The notes under the pieces: model-generated
Told to the model about the DNA's origin: nothing
Databases searched by the model: none
What the model saw: only the letters and a program-made list of their open reading frames with translations
Assembly (NCBI GenBank): GCA_002495625.1
Contig: DAGC01000001.1
Location: forward strand, 1-64,000
From: Methanobacterium sp. UBA375
Lineage (GTDB): Archaea > Methanobacteriota > Methanobacteria > Methanobacteriales > Methanobacteriaceae
DNA length: 64,000 nucleotides
Direction: 5' to 3'
Made by a program: the position numbers and the translations under genes
Shown: positions 1 to 8,929 of the stretch, one piece after another
Layout of the letters: the number at the start of each line of letters is the position of its first letter
How positions within the stretch are numbered: position 1 is the first letter of the stretch

Positions 1-105
1 ACAACTAAAAAATGGACAAACACGGAAATTTTAACCTCGAAATTGATCAAATTTAATGAATTCAAACCAGATTTTTCTACGGTAGAAAAATTAAAGATAT
101 TTTAA
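1..105 (+). CDS. C-terminal end of an upstream gene (partial)
   Basis: Frame 1 is open from the first base to a TAA at 103-105 and would encode the last 34 residues of a protein starting outside the window. The peptide is lysine-rich and ends in VEKLKIF. Its stop overlaps the stop of the convergent surE gene by four bases, a common arrangement for tail-to-tail archaeal genes. No family can be recognised from so short a tail, and chance openness over 105 AT-rich bases is possible. Confidence 0.35.
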   Translation, partial: TTKKWTNTEILTSKLIKFNEFKPDFSTVEKLKIF

Positions 106-878
106 TCCAGCCATTCCCGTATTAAATCAAGATCAGTGGACGCATCTAAGGATATTGGTGTTATAGTGGCACAATTCTCCTCTCTCAGGACATGCACATC
201 CGTACCAGGATCATCTTTCTCCTGGGGTACGCCATCAATCCAATAATACGGCCTACCCCGGGGATCGAGTCGTTTTTCTATATGTACCTTATACATCCGC
301 TTCCCCAGTCGGGTTAGCTTTAATTTATCATTATCTGGAGAAGAAGGTATGTTAAGATTCAGGAAATCTATCCCCTCAGGTAATGATTTCTTAGTTATCC
401 TCTGCACGACCTTTCTGGTCATCTTCTGGGCATGAGTGAAGTCCACGTCCACGTGGCCGTCATGAAACTTAATATCACCACGAGTTACCTGTAAAGAAAC
501 AGAAAGAGCAGGTATATCATGGGCAGCCGCTTCCATAGCAGCTCCTATTGTCCCTGACGTAGTGAGTTCGGACATTCCCAAGTTTTCCCCTATATTAATT
601 CCAGAAATAATTAATTCAGGCTTTTCCTTGGCAATTTCAAAGATACCCACCAGTACCGCATCTGTAGGAGTGCCGGACACCGAATACGCTTCACTTCCGT
701 CTCTTAAATTGGTTGAAGTAACCCTGATGGGTTCAAAGAGGGTTAATGCATGTCCAATGCCGCTTTGTTGAGTGGCTGGTGCCACGATATCGATTGATCC
801 CAGATCTTCCACTGCTTTCTTGGCAGCTATGATTCCTGACGAGTTAACTCCATCGTCGTTGGTAATGAGAATTCTCAT
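102..878 (-). CDS. surE: 5'/3'-nucleotidase SurE
   Basis: SurE is a metal-dependent cytosolic phosphatase acting on nucleoside monophosphates and other phosphomonoesters. The N-terminal signature MRILITNDDG carries the paired metal-binding aspartates (D8, D9). It is followed by the family's SGTPTDAV segment and the GINIGENLG motif that supplies a metal-binding asparagine. At 258 residues the length is normal. An in-frame ATG lies eight codons upstream (902), but family proteins begin at the MRIL strand, so I use 878; neither candidate has a strong ribosome binding site. The gene is convergent with whatever lies to the left. Identification is secure; only the start is open. Confidence 0.93.
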   Translation of the reverse strand: MRILITNDDGVNSSGIIAAKKAVEDLGSIDIVAPATQQSGIGHALTLFEPIRVTSTNLRDGSEAYSVSGTPTDAVLVGIFEIAKEKPELIISGINIGENLGMSELTTSGTIGAAMEAAAHDIPALSVSLQVTRGDIKFHDGHVDVDFTHAQKMTRKVVQRITKKSLPEGIDFLNLNIPSSPDNDKLKLTRLGKRMYKVHIEKRLDPRGRPYYWIDGVPQEKDDPGTDVHVLREENCATITPISLDASTDLDLIREWLD

Positions 879-1035
879 ATAGGCATATATTTGCCTAACC
901 ATTCAAAAAGTTTTTGAGGATATTAAATAGGAACAGTTTTAAGTAATAAAACAATTAAACAAATATAATATACATAATAGTGTCCATATAGAGATGAAAT
1001 GTTAAATCTTTCACCTATTTGCCCAAGGTGAGTTA

Positions 1036-1815
1036 ATGGAGAAAACAAAATTAGTTGATTTCGTGGCCAAGGTCATGGAAGAATCCGGTTTCAAGGTCTA
1101 TAAAAACTTCCAAACCTCCAGACATATTATCGATATCTATGGAGTACTACCATCTGTTTTAGGCGATGTCGGAGTTGTAGTTGGGGTTAAAAACTACGAT
1201 GAACAATGGGAAGTTGGACTTGACGTTCTAAAGGAGATGGAGATGGTGGCCAAGACCCTGAAGGCATCCAAAATAGTGGTGGTCAGCAGTTCCTACTTCA
1301 CAGATAATGCAATCAACTACGCCGGTCGGAGAAACATCAAACTCATAGATAAAGATGGATTGGTAAACCTGGCTAAAAAATTCTCCAAAAGAGATTACGT
1401 CGATGATGATGAATTGGATGAAGATGCAGAAATAGCAGATGAAGAATATACACCCACCAGAAAATCACCTAGCATATCCTTTTTCAGCGGTCCTAAAAAG
1501 AGTTTAGATAAGGGCGGTAAAACGAGTCGGCCCACCAGCAGTTCTATAGGACCTACGTTAAGGAATATTTTAAGTAATACCATAGTACTGATAATACTGG
1601 TTTTACTGATATCAACCCTGATAAAGTACCTGGTTAGCTACAGCGGCGATGAAAACACGGCCTTCATAGGCATAGCAACGATTTTATCGGCAGCCATCCT
1701 GTCCTATGGACTGGTCCTCTTCTTCGAAAGGGATATAATGTCCACGTTAGTTAAGGGAACCACGGTATTCTTCGTGACACTGATTATACACGTTGTGATT
1801 ATTTTAGCATTCTAA
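1036..1815 (+). CDS. Restriction-endonuclease-fold protein with C-terminal membrane domain
   Basis: The first ~120 residues resemble the Mrr/RecB-like PD-(D/E)xK fold seen in many archaeal proteins: a helix (VDFVAKVMEESGFKV), a conserved aspartate in IIDIYG, a strand ending in VVGVKNY where the catalytic lysine would lie, and an Mrr-like NIKLIDKDGLVNLA segment. The usual acidic/glutamine residue before the lysine is replaced (GVK), so nuclease activity is uncertain. An acidic linker (about 120-145) and a basic Ser/Thr-rich linker lead to three predicted membrane helices (about 180-258). An AGGTGA ribosome binding site at 1026-1031 supports the ATG at 1036. The substrate is unknown; membrane anchoring of a nuclease fold is the notable feature. 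Confidence 0.75.
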   Translation: MEKTKLVDFVAKVMEESGFKVYKNFQTSRHIIDIYGVLPSVLGDVGVVVGVKNYDEQWEVGLDVLKEMEMVAKTLKASKIVVVSSSYFTDNAINYAGRRNIKLIDKDGLVNLAKKFSKRDYVDDDELDEDAEIADEEYTPTRKSPSISFFSGPKKSLDKGGKTSRPTSSSIGPTLRNILSNTIVLIILVLLISTLIKYLVSYSGDENTAFIGIATILSAAILSYGLVLFFERDIMSTLVKGTTVFFVTLIIHVVIILAF

Positions 1816-1935
1816 ATCAGTCTAATTTTAACACTTCTAATACTATAAACCACCTAATCGGTGAATACCCATTAATAATTTAAACCAGCACAATCAATGC
1901 TTACCCATCAATGGCCTCTTAAGAATTATTTTTAG

Positions 1936-2009
<74 letters not shown>

Positions 2010-2063
2010 TGCGGGACCTTGATTTTCTTCTAATAAACTATGGTAAAAAATAAATATTTTTAG

Positions 2064-2136
<73 letters not shown>

Positions 2137-2165
2137 CATGGTATTTTCAGTATTAGACAGACAGT

Positions 2166-2174
2166 GTATATAAA
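2166..2174 (-). promoter_or_regulatory. TATA box for the tRNA-Val pair
   Basis: Minus-strand TTTATATAC lies about 30-38 bases upstream of the tRNA-Val(TAC) 5' end, consistent with an archaeal TATA box and a short 5' leader. This is assigned from motif and spacing only. Confidence 0.6.
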
Positions 2175-2343
2175 TCTTCTGATTATAAATCAGTGTTATT
2201 TTTATATTAAGGACAATTATATAAGGATAAAGGAATTAAATGTTCTAATCTAAGAAATGTTTCTATATTTAATTTTAAATCAATCAAATTTTTATTGAGC
2301 AGTCAAATTTTATGGAAGAAGTAGATAAGAGAAGTGATTTTTA

Positions 2344-3267
2344 ATGGTTTTCAATGAATCAGGTAAAATATGGTTCAACGGCGAGTTGGTTGACTGGACA
2401 GAGGCGAACATACATGTTCTATCCCACGTGGTTCACTACGGCTCCAGCGTATTTGAAGGAATACGTTGCTACAAAACCCCGAAGGGATCGGCCATATTCC
2501 GTCTAAAAGAACACGTAAAACGTCTTTTTAATTCTGGTAAGATATACCGTATGGACATCGACTACAGCGTAGAGAAATTTTCCCAGGCAATAATAGACAC
2601 CATCAAGGCCAACGACTTGGACGAATGCTACATAAGACCAGTTATATTCCGTGGTTATAATAAATTGGGCGTTCATCCCCTGGAAAACCCGTTAGAGTAT
2701 ATCATAGCCGCATGGGGCTGGGGTAAATACCTGGGAGAAGAAGCCCTGGAAAAAGGGGTGGATGTAGGTATCTCCTCCTGGCGCAGATTAGCACCCAACA
2801 CCATGCCCAACATGGCCAAGGCTGGATCAAATTATATGAACTCCCAGCTTGCTAAAATGGAAGCCATGGAAAACGGATACGAAGAGGCAATAATGCTGGA
2901 CTACCAGGGCACCGTGAGTGAAGGCAGCGGTGAAAATGTTTTCCTGGTACAAGACGGAACCCTGTACACCCCACCACTCTCTTCCTCTATACTCCCCGGT
3001 ATCACCCGGGATTCCATAATAAAACTGGCCGAATCAATGGAAATAGAAGTCAGACAGGAGAATATCCCCCGGGAAATGCTTTACATCGCCGATGAAGTTT
3101 TCCTGACCGGCACGGCCGCTGAAGTTACACCCATCAGATCTATAGATCAGATAAAGATAGGTAACGGTGCAAAAGGAGAAATAACCGGTAAACTACAGGA
3201 GAAATTCTTCAGCATCATCAGCGGATACCAAGAAGATAAATACAACTGGCTAACCTATGTAGAATGA
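2344..3267 (+). CDS. ilvE: Branched-chain-amino-acid aminotransferase
   Basis: This PLP-dependent enzyme transaminates valine, leucine and isoleucine with 2-oxoglutarate, the last step of branched-chain amino-acid synthesis. It is a fold-type IV aminotransferase of 307 residues. Visible signatures are HYGSSVFEGIRCY near residue 31, the PLP-binding lysine K159 in NMAKAGSNY (same position as in E. coli IlvE), EGSGENVF, and the phosphate-binding PGITRDS loop. The ATG at 2344 gives a standard N-terminus (MVFNESGKIWFNGELVDW). The gene precedes uppP on the same strand with a 49-base gap but no functional link is evident. Regulation cannot be read from the sequence. Confidence 0.95.
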   Translation: MVFNESGKIWFNGELVDWTEANIHVLSHVVHYGSSVFEGIRCYKTPKGSAIFRLKEHVKRLFNSGKIYRMDIDYSVEKFSQAIIDTIKANDLDECYIRPVIFRGYNKLGVHPLENPLEYIIAAWGWGKYLGEEALEKGVDVGISSWRRLAPNTMPNMAKAGSNYMNSQLAKMEAMENGYEEAIMLDYQGTVSEGSGENVFLVQDGTLYTPPLSSSILPGITRDSIIKLAESMEIEVRQENIPREMLYIADEVFLTGTAAEVTPIRSIDQIKIGNGAKGEITGKLQEKFFSIISGYQEDKYNWLTYVE

Positions 3268-3316
3268 ACATAGCCCCCTAGAAACAAAAAAATAATCTAA
3301 TTTTTGGTGACTTTCA

Positions 3317-4153
3317 ATGGATATAATACAAGCAATAATAATCGGTATAGTGCAGGGACTGACTGAATTCCTGCCGGTGAGCAGCTCAGCTCACCTAGTA
3401 TTTACACCTTATCTACTGGGAACTGAATCCAGCATGGCATTTGACACCCTGCTGCACATAGGAACATTAGTTGCAGTGGTTGTCTATTTCTGGAACGACA
3501 TAGTGCATATGTTCAAATCATTCATCTCCAGCCTGGCTGACCTGACACGGGGACAGTTCCGGGAAAGTCTCCGGGAAGACCAGTTCAAAAAACTGGCCTG
3601 GATGGTGCTTATCGGTACCATACCTGCTGGATTAGTAGGGGTTCTCTTTAAAGACTTCTTCGAAGGTTTATTCACTAATATACCGGCAGTCGGTGTATTT
3701 TTAATAATCACTGGTTTTCTACTCTACGGATCAGAAATGATATCCAGGAAAACCCCGGATAAAGCTGGATTAAAAGAGATGAGCATTAAAAATGGCCTGA
3801 TAATTGGTGTAGCCCAGGCATGTGCCATCGCCCCAGGAATATCACGTTCGGGAGCCACAATTTCCACCGGGCTATTTTTAGGAATAGAAAGAGAGTTAGC
3901 TGCACGTTTCAGCTTTTTACTTTCCATACCAGCCATCCTGGGAGCGGCGTTGGTACAGATAAAGGACATATCCACAATATTCGACGTTACAACCACCGTT
4001 ACGGTGGCTGGTTTTATAGCTGCTGCTATATCCAGTTATCTGGCTATTAAATTGATGTTAAAATTAATATCTGAGCGGGACCTTCTGATATTCGCTTACT
4101 ACTGCTGGATTGTTGGGCCTCTGGCTATAATAATTTACTTCTTCTTTATGTAA
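3317..4153 (+). CDS. uppP: Undecaprenyl-diphosphatase-type polyprenyl-PP phosphatase (UppP/BacA)
   Basis: This integral membrane phosphatase recycles polyprenyl diphosphate carriers. Both family signatures are present: GLTEFLPVSSSAHLV with catalytic E17, and PGISRSGATIS near residue 175. Several hydrophobic helices fill its 278 residues, the normal length. In Methanobacteriales it would act on the lipid carrier for pseudomurein or glycoprotein assembly; that substrate is inferred. A GGTGA motif at 3306-3310 lies a few bases before the ATG. It is convergent with the HTH gene at 4198. Confidence 0.93.
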   Translation: MDIIQAIIIGIVQGLTEFLPVSSSAHLVFTPYLLGTESSMAFDTLLHIGTLVAVVVYFWNDIVHMFKSFISSLADLTRGQFRESLREDQFKKLAWMVLIGTIPAGLVGVLFKDFFEGLFTNIPAVGVFLIITGFLLYGSEMISRKTPDKAGLKEMSIKNGLIIGVAQACAIAPGISRSGATISTGLFLGIERELAARFSFLLSIPAILGAALVQIKDISTIFDVTTTVTVAGFIAAAISSYLAIKLMLKLISERDLLIFAYYCWIVGPLAIIIYFFFM

Positions 4154-4164
4154 ATTATCAGGCC

Positions 4165-4193
4165 ATACCCCCACTTTTTTTATTTTTCTCAAA
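4165..4193 (+). terminator. T-rich termination tract after uppP
   Basis: The 44-base convergent gap between uppP and the HTH gene contains a run of thymines on the plus strand (CTTTTTTTATTTTTC), the typical form of archaeal intrinsic termination. There is no strong hairpin, which archaea do not need. Only base composition supports the call. Confidence 0.5.
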
Positions 4194-4197
4194 ATTT

Positions 4198-4398
4198 TTA
4201 TTCTTCTTCATCAAAAATGAAAAGGTCATCTATACTGGCCTTTAAAACCACAGCAATATCATGAGCTAACCTCAGGGAGGGATTGTACTTACCCTTCTCC
4301 AGGAAAACTATGGTCTCCCTTCGAACTCCCACCTTCTCAGCCAGTTCTGCCTGAGTAAGGTTGTACTTAGCCCTGAATTCCTTTATTCTCGTCCTCAT
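4198..4398 (-). CDS. Small XRE-family HTH regulator
   Basis: This 66-residue protein is a single Cro/C1-type helix-turn-helix domain. The recognisable core runs from KYNLTQAELAEKVGVRRETI to EKGKYNPSLRLAHDIAVVL and DDLFIFDE, close to the short YozG-like archaeal and bacterial regulators that commonly sit next to a small membrane protein. Here that partner is directly upstream (4408-4833), nine bases away, in the same direction. It probably controls its own two-gene operon, but the target and any signal are unknown. No other domain is present. Confidence 0.88.
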   Translation of the reverse strand: MRTRIKEFRAKYNLTQAELAEKVGVRRETIVFLEKGKYNPSLRLAHDIAVVLKASIDDLFIFDEEE

Positions 4399-4407
4399 GA
4401 AATCCCA

Positions 4408-4833
4408 CTATTCTACATCACCCTTGCGGCTTAAAATAACGTTGGCCACCAGCATAGCAGCTACCATGACAAAAATAGTCACTCCCATTAGTTCCACCGG
4501 ATCGCGGATTCTATTTGCCCAGTACATTGAAACCACCAGAGAACCCACAAACGTCAAGGTTATATACCATGACCAGGTTGCTGCCAGGGTTCCTACCTTT
4601 CTCAAACGCTCATCCTTTACTGTATCACCCATTCCAATATATGCAAAGAAGCTAATTACATAAAACATAATTCCCAGAAGAAGCCCAGTAACTATGATAT
4701 CATTCATGGTCTTCCACAAAATTAAACTCAGAGAACTAACTATTAGAAGAGCTGATCCAATCCATAGTATTACCCTGTACGAATTATAATCCCTTTCAAC
4801 GTTGGATTTTGTCTTTTCGGTATTTCCACTCAT
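4408..4833 (-). CDS. Four-helix membrane protein paired with HTH regulator (DUF2178-like)
   Basis: The protein has about 141 residues and four predicted membrane helices arranged as two pairs around a polar stretch (GDTVKDERLRKVGTLAATWSWY). A DERLRKIG-type motif followed by a W/Y-rich helix matches my recollection of DUF2178 proteins, which frequently accompany small XRE regulators; treat the family name as tentative. I use the ATG at 4833 because GGTGGG lies just upstream; an upstream in-frame ATG (4857) lacks a site. The protein may sense a membrane signal for the regulator, but this is inferred from gene pairing alone. Confidence 0.75.
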   Translation of the reverse strand: MSGNTEKTKSNVERDYNSYRVILWIGSALLIVSSLSLILWKTMNDIIVTGLLLGIMFYVISFFAYIGMGDTVKDERLRKVGTLAATWSWYITLTFVGSLVVSMYWANRIRDPVELMGVTIFVMVAAMLVANVILSRKGDVE

Positions 4834-4985
4834 TTCATCCCACCTCGAAGTTATCAATTTCGAACAAAAAGTTAAATATTTCTAACTTGATGTTGTATAA
4901 TTCTAACATCCAGGTATTTAAATCTTTCTATAGAAATTATAAAAAAAATCTGACTAAAAATAGAAAATCCCAAAAAAATCAGCAA

Positions 4986-6056
4986 TTAAAATATTTCCGC
5001 ACAGAATTCCTCTGTTTTTATTCGTATCTCATCAACACCGACCCCTTTAAGCAGAGCAGCCATCATAGCTCCCCCTGCACCTACCCCTTCTTTAACCGAT
5101 CCGTTAAGGTAGTTCTTCAGTCCTGCGTTGCCACATTTTTCAAATTGAGGATCAACGGCAAAGATGGAATAATCAGCTATCTGCCGGGAGATATAGTTAA
5201 TATCGGATGTCTCATCCCTGGCCACGAAAATCGTGGTGGCAATGGAGAGTTCCTCCCAATCAAAATCTTTATCCATCTCTTTGATCACCGCACAAACCGC
5301 AGTCATCTGGGTACCCCCAGCAAGGGTCACCGGCACCTGCGAACCAGCTGCAATTCCTGCGACGGCAGGAATCATAGGGTCACCCACCACTTCCACAGCT
5401 TTAAGTGGATCACGGGCTAAGTCTCCTGCTTCAAAGCCGGCAGCTTTCAATCCATCAGAGACAACCTCCAGCTTTAGGTCGTGAGGGTTTTCCGGCATGC
5501 TTCCACTGACTTTGCGGTTACCATCATAGCCCATAGCAGTCAGAACACCCAGTGCTGTTGTGGTTCCCGCAGGTGTGCTCTCCCCAATGAACAGATGATC
5601 ATTAAACTGTGAAAGCATCTTTCCCAGGAATTTTCCCCGTTTAAATATCTGTTCCGGGTTTAAAACAGCTTTTCCACTCCGGATATTTTCCCCTGGTTTA
5701 TGGTTGATATCAAAAAAGGTTACATTAGGTTTAACTGCCGCACCCGCATCGGCCGTTAAAAAAGGTATGTCCGCCAGTTCCAGGGCTGCTTTGGTAATTA
5801 CAGCAGGGGTGGGTGAAGCCGTGCCTTCAACCACGGTTTGGGGAATATCCGGCAGACACAGGGCCTTTCCATGCACGATCAACTCCACATCAGCCGCTGG
5901 TGTGTAATCGGTTAATTCTGGTGTGGCACCGGCACCAGTTATGCCAGGGATATTGGAAGTTCTGGTACTGGCTATCACGCACAAAAATAGAGGGTTGGAG
6001 TCTTCCAGTATGGGTAATTCACCTGGTGAGCCAAAATGTCTGATGATATTCTTCAA
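4986..6056 (-). CDS. CobT-like nucleotide phosphoribosyltransferase homologue (UPF0284)
   Basis: This 356-residue protein belongs to the archaeal relatives of CobT (nicotinate-nucleotide:DMB phosphoribosyltransferase), which activates the lower ligand of cobamides. Visible features include IPGITGAGATPELT, GGTQMTAVCAVI and a C-terminal glycine/alanine-rich helix with acidic residues. Methanobacteriales use 5-hydroxybenzimidazolyl cobamide, so a different base would be expected; the exact substrate is inferred. The start is TTG at 6056, with AAGGTGGAAG immediately upstream. Four other cobamide genes are scattered in this window, none adjacent. Confidence 0.85.
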   Translation of the reverse strand: MKNIIRHFGSPGELPILEDSNPLFLCVIASTRTSNIPGITGAGATPELTDYTPAADVELIVHGKALCLPDIPQTVVEGTASPTPAVITKAALELADIPFLTADAGAAVKPNVTFFDINHKPGENIRSGKAVLNPEQIFKRGKFLGKMLSQFNDHLFIGESTPAGTTTALGVLTAMGYDGNRKVSGSMPENPHDLKLEVVSDGLKAAGFEAGDLARDPLKAVEVVGDPMIPAVAGIAAGSQVPVTLAGGTQMTAVCAVIKEMDKDFDWEELSIATTIFVARDETSDINYISRQIADYSIFAVDPQFEKCGNAGLKNYLNGSVKEGVGAGGAMMAALLKGVGVDEIRIKTEEFCAEIF

Positions 6057-6188
6057 GTTCTTCCACCTTTATATTGTAGTTTGATAAAATTAAATGGTTA
6101 ATCCATCTATATAAGTATAAATAAACTGATGGAAAATTAAATTTCACCCCTGATTGGGAAAAATTATCGATTATCGAGTTGATTACCA

Positions 6189-7823
6189 ATGATATGCATC
6201 GGACTGGAGGGTACCGCAGAAAAAACAGGCGTGGGGATCGTTGATTCCTCCGGGGAAATACTGGCCTCGGTGGGCAAATCCCTCATACCGGAAAGCGGAG
6301 GGATACACCCCCGGGAAGCAGCAGAACACCATGCAAACAACATCGTACCCCTCCTCAAAGAGGCGTTAGTCGAATCTGGACTGGAACTAAAGGATATGGA
6401 CCTGGTAGCCTTCTCCCGGGGCCCGGGTTTAGGGCCCGCCCTGCGGACGGTAGCTACTGCGGCCAGATCACTCAGCCTATCTTTAAAAGTACCAATAATT
6501 GGGGTTAATCACTGCATAGGACATGTGGAGATCGGCCGTCTCACCACCGGAGCTGTAGATCCATTAACTCTATACGTCAGTGGTGGTAACAGTCAGATAA
6601 TCGCCTATGACCGGGGAAGGTACCGGGTTTTCGGGGAGACCCTGGACATTGCCCTGGGTAACTGCCTGGATCAGTTCGCCCGTTCAGTTAACCTAGGACA
6701 CCCTGGCGGTCCCCGGGTAGAAGAACTGGCCCTTAAATCTCAAAACTATCTTAAACTACCCTACACAGTCAAGGGTATGGATCTATCCTTTTCTGGTTTA
6801 CTCACCGCCGCCATTCGGAAATATGAAGCTGGAGAACCCTTAGAGGATGTATGCTACAGTCTGCAGGAGACGACTTTCGCCATGGTCACCGAGATAACCG
6901 AAAGGGCCCTGGCCCATTCCAAGAAAAGGGAAGTGATGTTGTGTGGTGGGGTAGCAGCCAACAGCCGGTTAAGGGAGATGATCTCCATCATGACCAAAGA
7001 ACACTACGCCGACTTCTACCAGCCCCCTATAAAATATTGTGGAGATAACGGGGCTATGATCGCCTGGATGGGCCAGTTGATGTTCCAATACGGCTCGGTG
7101 CAGAAAGTGGAGGACACAACTGTGATTCAGAGGTACCGTACCGATCAGGTGAATGTTCCCTGGATGAAAACCTCTCCTGTCCATTTAGAATTACCATCCA
7201 ATATGCTGGAGAAGGGAGCTGAAGCCAACATCTATCCGGGGGAATGGATGGGACGGGATGTGCTCCTGAAGGAAAGGGTATCTAAAAGCTACCGTATAGA
7301 AGAAATTGATCACAGATTAAGGAAGAGAAGAACGAAGGGTGAGGCCAAACTCCTCCATCTGGCCAAAACCTGCGGAGTAACCACTCCACTCGTATACGAT
7401 ATAGATAAGGAAAATAAGACCATAACCATGGAATATATACAGGGTAAACCGGTTAAAGACGTGTTCAACGGATCAAACCTATCTCGGATAAAATCTATCT
7501 GTGAAAAAGTAGGTGAAAAGGTTGCCCGCCTACATAACTGTGGAATAATCCATGGAGACCTCACCAGCAGCAACTTACTGCTAGAAGATGGGGAAATTGT
7601 GTTCATCGACTTCGGACTGGGAAAGATCTCCGACCTGGTGGAGGATAAAGGCACCGACCTCCTGGTTTTCAAGAAAGCACTTACCGGTATACACTACGAC
7701 ATTGCAGAGGATTGTTTCCAGTCTATTTTAGAGGGTTACCGGGATGCAGATGATTATCAGGAAATCTTAGAGAAAATAGGGGAGATTGAGGTAAGAAGGC
7801 GTTATACAGACAACAATAATTAA
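6189..7823 (+). CDS. kae1-bud32: Bifunctional tRNA t6A synthase Kae1 / kinase Bud32
   Basis: This is the KEOPS catalytic subunit fused to its regulatory kinase; it transfers threonylcarbamoyl to A37 of ANN-decoding tRNAs. Kae1 occupies about residues 1-325, with metal-binding histidines H108 and H112 in NHCIGHVEIG, plus SGGNSQI and GGVAANSRL. Bud32 fills about 335-544, with a piD261-type kinase core, IIHGDLTSSNLL (catalytic aspartate) and FIDFGLGK. The fusion is the usual state in Methanobacteriales and Methanococcales. The ATG at 6189 matches the conserved N-terminus (MICIGLEGTAEKTG). The 544-residue length is normal for the fusion. Confidence 0.97.
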   Translation: MICIGLEGTAEKTGVGIVDSSGEILASVGKSLIPESGGIHPREAAEHHANNIVPLLKEALVESGLELKDMDLVAFSRGPGLGPALRTVATAARSLSLSLKVPIIGVNHCIGHVEIGRLTTGAVDPLTLYVSGGNSQIIAYDRGRYRVFGETLDIALGNCLDQFARSVNLGHPGGPRVEELALKSQNYLKLPYTVKGMDLSFSGLLTAAIRKYEAGEPLEDVCYSLQETTFAMVTEITERALAHSKKREVMLCGGVAANSRLREMISIMTKEHYADFYQPPIKYCGDNGAMIAWMGQLMFQYGSVQKVEDTTVIQRYRTDQVNVPWMKTSPVHLELPSNMLEKGAEANIYPGEWMGRDVLLKERVSKSYRIEEIDHRLRKRRTKGEAKLLHLAKTCGVTTPLVYDIDKENKTITMEYIQGKPVKDVFNGSNLSRIKSICEKVGEKVARLHNCGIIHGDLTSSNLLLEDGEIVFIDFGLGKISDLVEDKGTDLLVFKKALTGIHYDIAEDCFQSILEGYRDADDYQEILEKIGEIEVRRRYTDNNN

Positions 7824-7865
7824 ACCGCTCCGATAATTAAACCCATTCTTCGATGTTTAAGATTT

Positions 7866-8816
7866 TTAGTAGTTTTTATAGAAGTTCACCACCAGTTCTA
7901 TCACGATATGGTCTTTATTCAGGTCATTATGCCCCACACCACGGATTAGTTGGGGTGTAATGTTGCCCAGAATACTCTGTTCATTGGCCACGGCCCCGTC
8001 TCCTTCGGCCGTCCATCTGTAAACAGTTTCACCGTTTTCAACTAACTTAATCCGTGTGGGTACGTACCCCTTCCTCTTTACGGATTTATAGCTTTCATAT
8101 TCTTCTTTTGAGGTTCCTATCAACCATTCTACCATACCCATCAATTTAGATATGAATTTGGTTTGTGCAGGCACTTGGTGGCCTATTATTATGTGGTAGG
8201 TAACTCCCGGCATTAATCCATCTTGACCGGGCCCTGAACTGTTCAGTTCAAGTGTCTGGCGGTCATAAGTACGCATGTTAGCCACTGCGCCTGAAGAACC
8301 TATGTCCCTGAAATACAGGTAGAGTAAAGGCTTAAGCAGCAGATAAAGCAAGCGTTTACTGTCGATTAAATCAGCGAGTGCACTACCATGATTTACCGGT
8401 GCTATACCGATCCACTCCCGTATGTTCTTGTAATTATCATTTTTCATCATGTAGAACCGGGAAACCAGAGCACCCATGGAGTGGCATACTATGTCAAACT
8501 TACCAGTGTATCCGGTAGACGCCCTGATATCAAAGATGAACTTCCCTAAATCGGTAGGGTAATTATAGGGATCGCCGGTGGCGGGTAGATAACTAAACTC
8601 ATAATAAGGGATGTTCTCGTCATCTAAAGCTTTTTTCATCACATCCCATTCTATGAGGACATCCTCCTCCTTCCTAGGACGCCATCCATGGACTAAAATT
8701 ATGGGGGTCAACTCTGCCGCCGATTTTGTTGAATCTGTATCGTTCATGATGTGTATCACTTGTATAAGATCTGGATTTTTAAAGGCCATTATCGTTATTT
8801 TTCCAAATTCATTCAT
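7866..8816 (-). CDS. Alpha/beta-hydrolase, lipase/PGAP1-like esterase
   Basis: The 316-residue protein has an oxyanion-hole motif (IILVHGWRPR, about residues 39-48) and a nucleophile elbow in FDIVCHSMGALVSRF, with Ser113 as probable nucleophile (CHSMG in place of GHSMG). A later GAVANEQS region and GVGHNDL near the C-terminus could provide the acid and histidine of the triad. No signal peptide is visible, so it is probably cytosolic. The natural ester substrate is unknown. It is convergent with kae1-bud32. The family is secure, the function is not. Confidence 0.85.
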   Translation of the reverse strand: MNEFGKITIMAFKNPDLIQVIHIMNDTDSTKSAAELTPIILVHGWRPRKEEDVLIEWDVMKKALDDENIPYYEFSYLPATGDPYNYPTDLGKFIFDIRASTGYTGKFDIVCHSMGALVSRFYMMKNDNYKNIREWIGIAPVNHGSALADLIDSKRLLYLLLKPLLYLYFRDIGSSGAVANMRTYDRQTLELNSSGPGQDGLMPGVTYHIIIGHQVPAQTKFISKLMGMVEWLIGTSKEEYESYKSVKRKGYVPTRIKLVENGETVYRWTAEGDGAVANEQSILGNITPQLIRGVGHNDLNKDHIVIELVVNFYKNY

Positions 8817-8929
8817 TAAAAATATTATTTCAACAGTCTAATTTACAGATAACAATAGATAAATCCACAATTAAAACCTATGATTAAACTAATAAATATT
8901 TACTATTAGAATTACTGTTGGTCTTAAAA

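Noticed and set aside
4809..5420. Plus-strand open frame of about 200 codons antisense to the cobT-like gene
   Set aside because: It covers the opposite strand of a well-supported gene, has atypical residue composition and no recognised motif.
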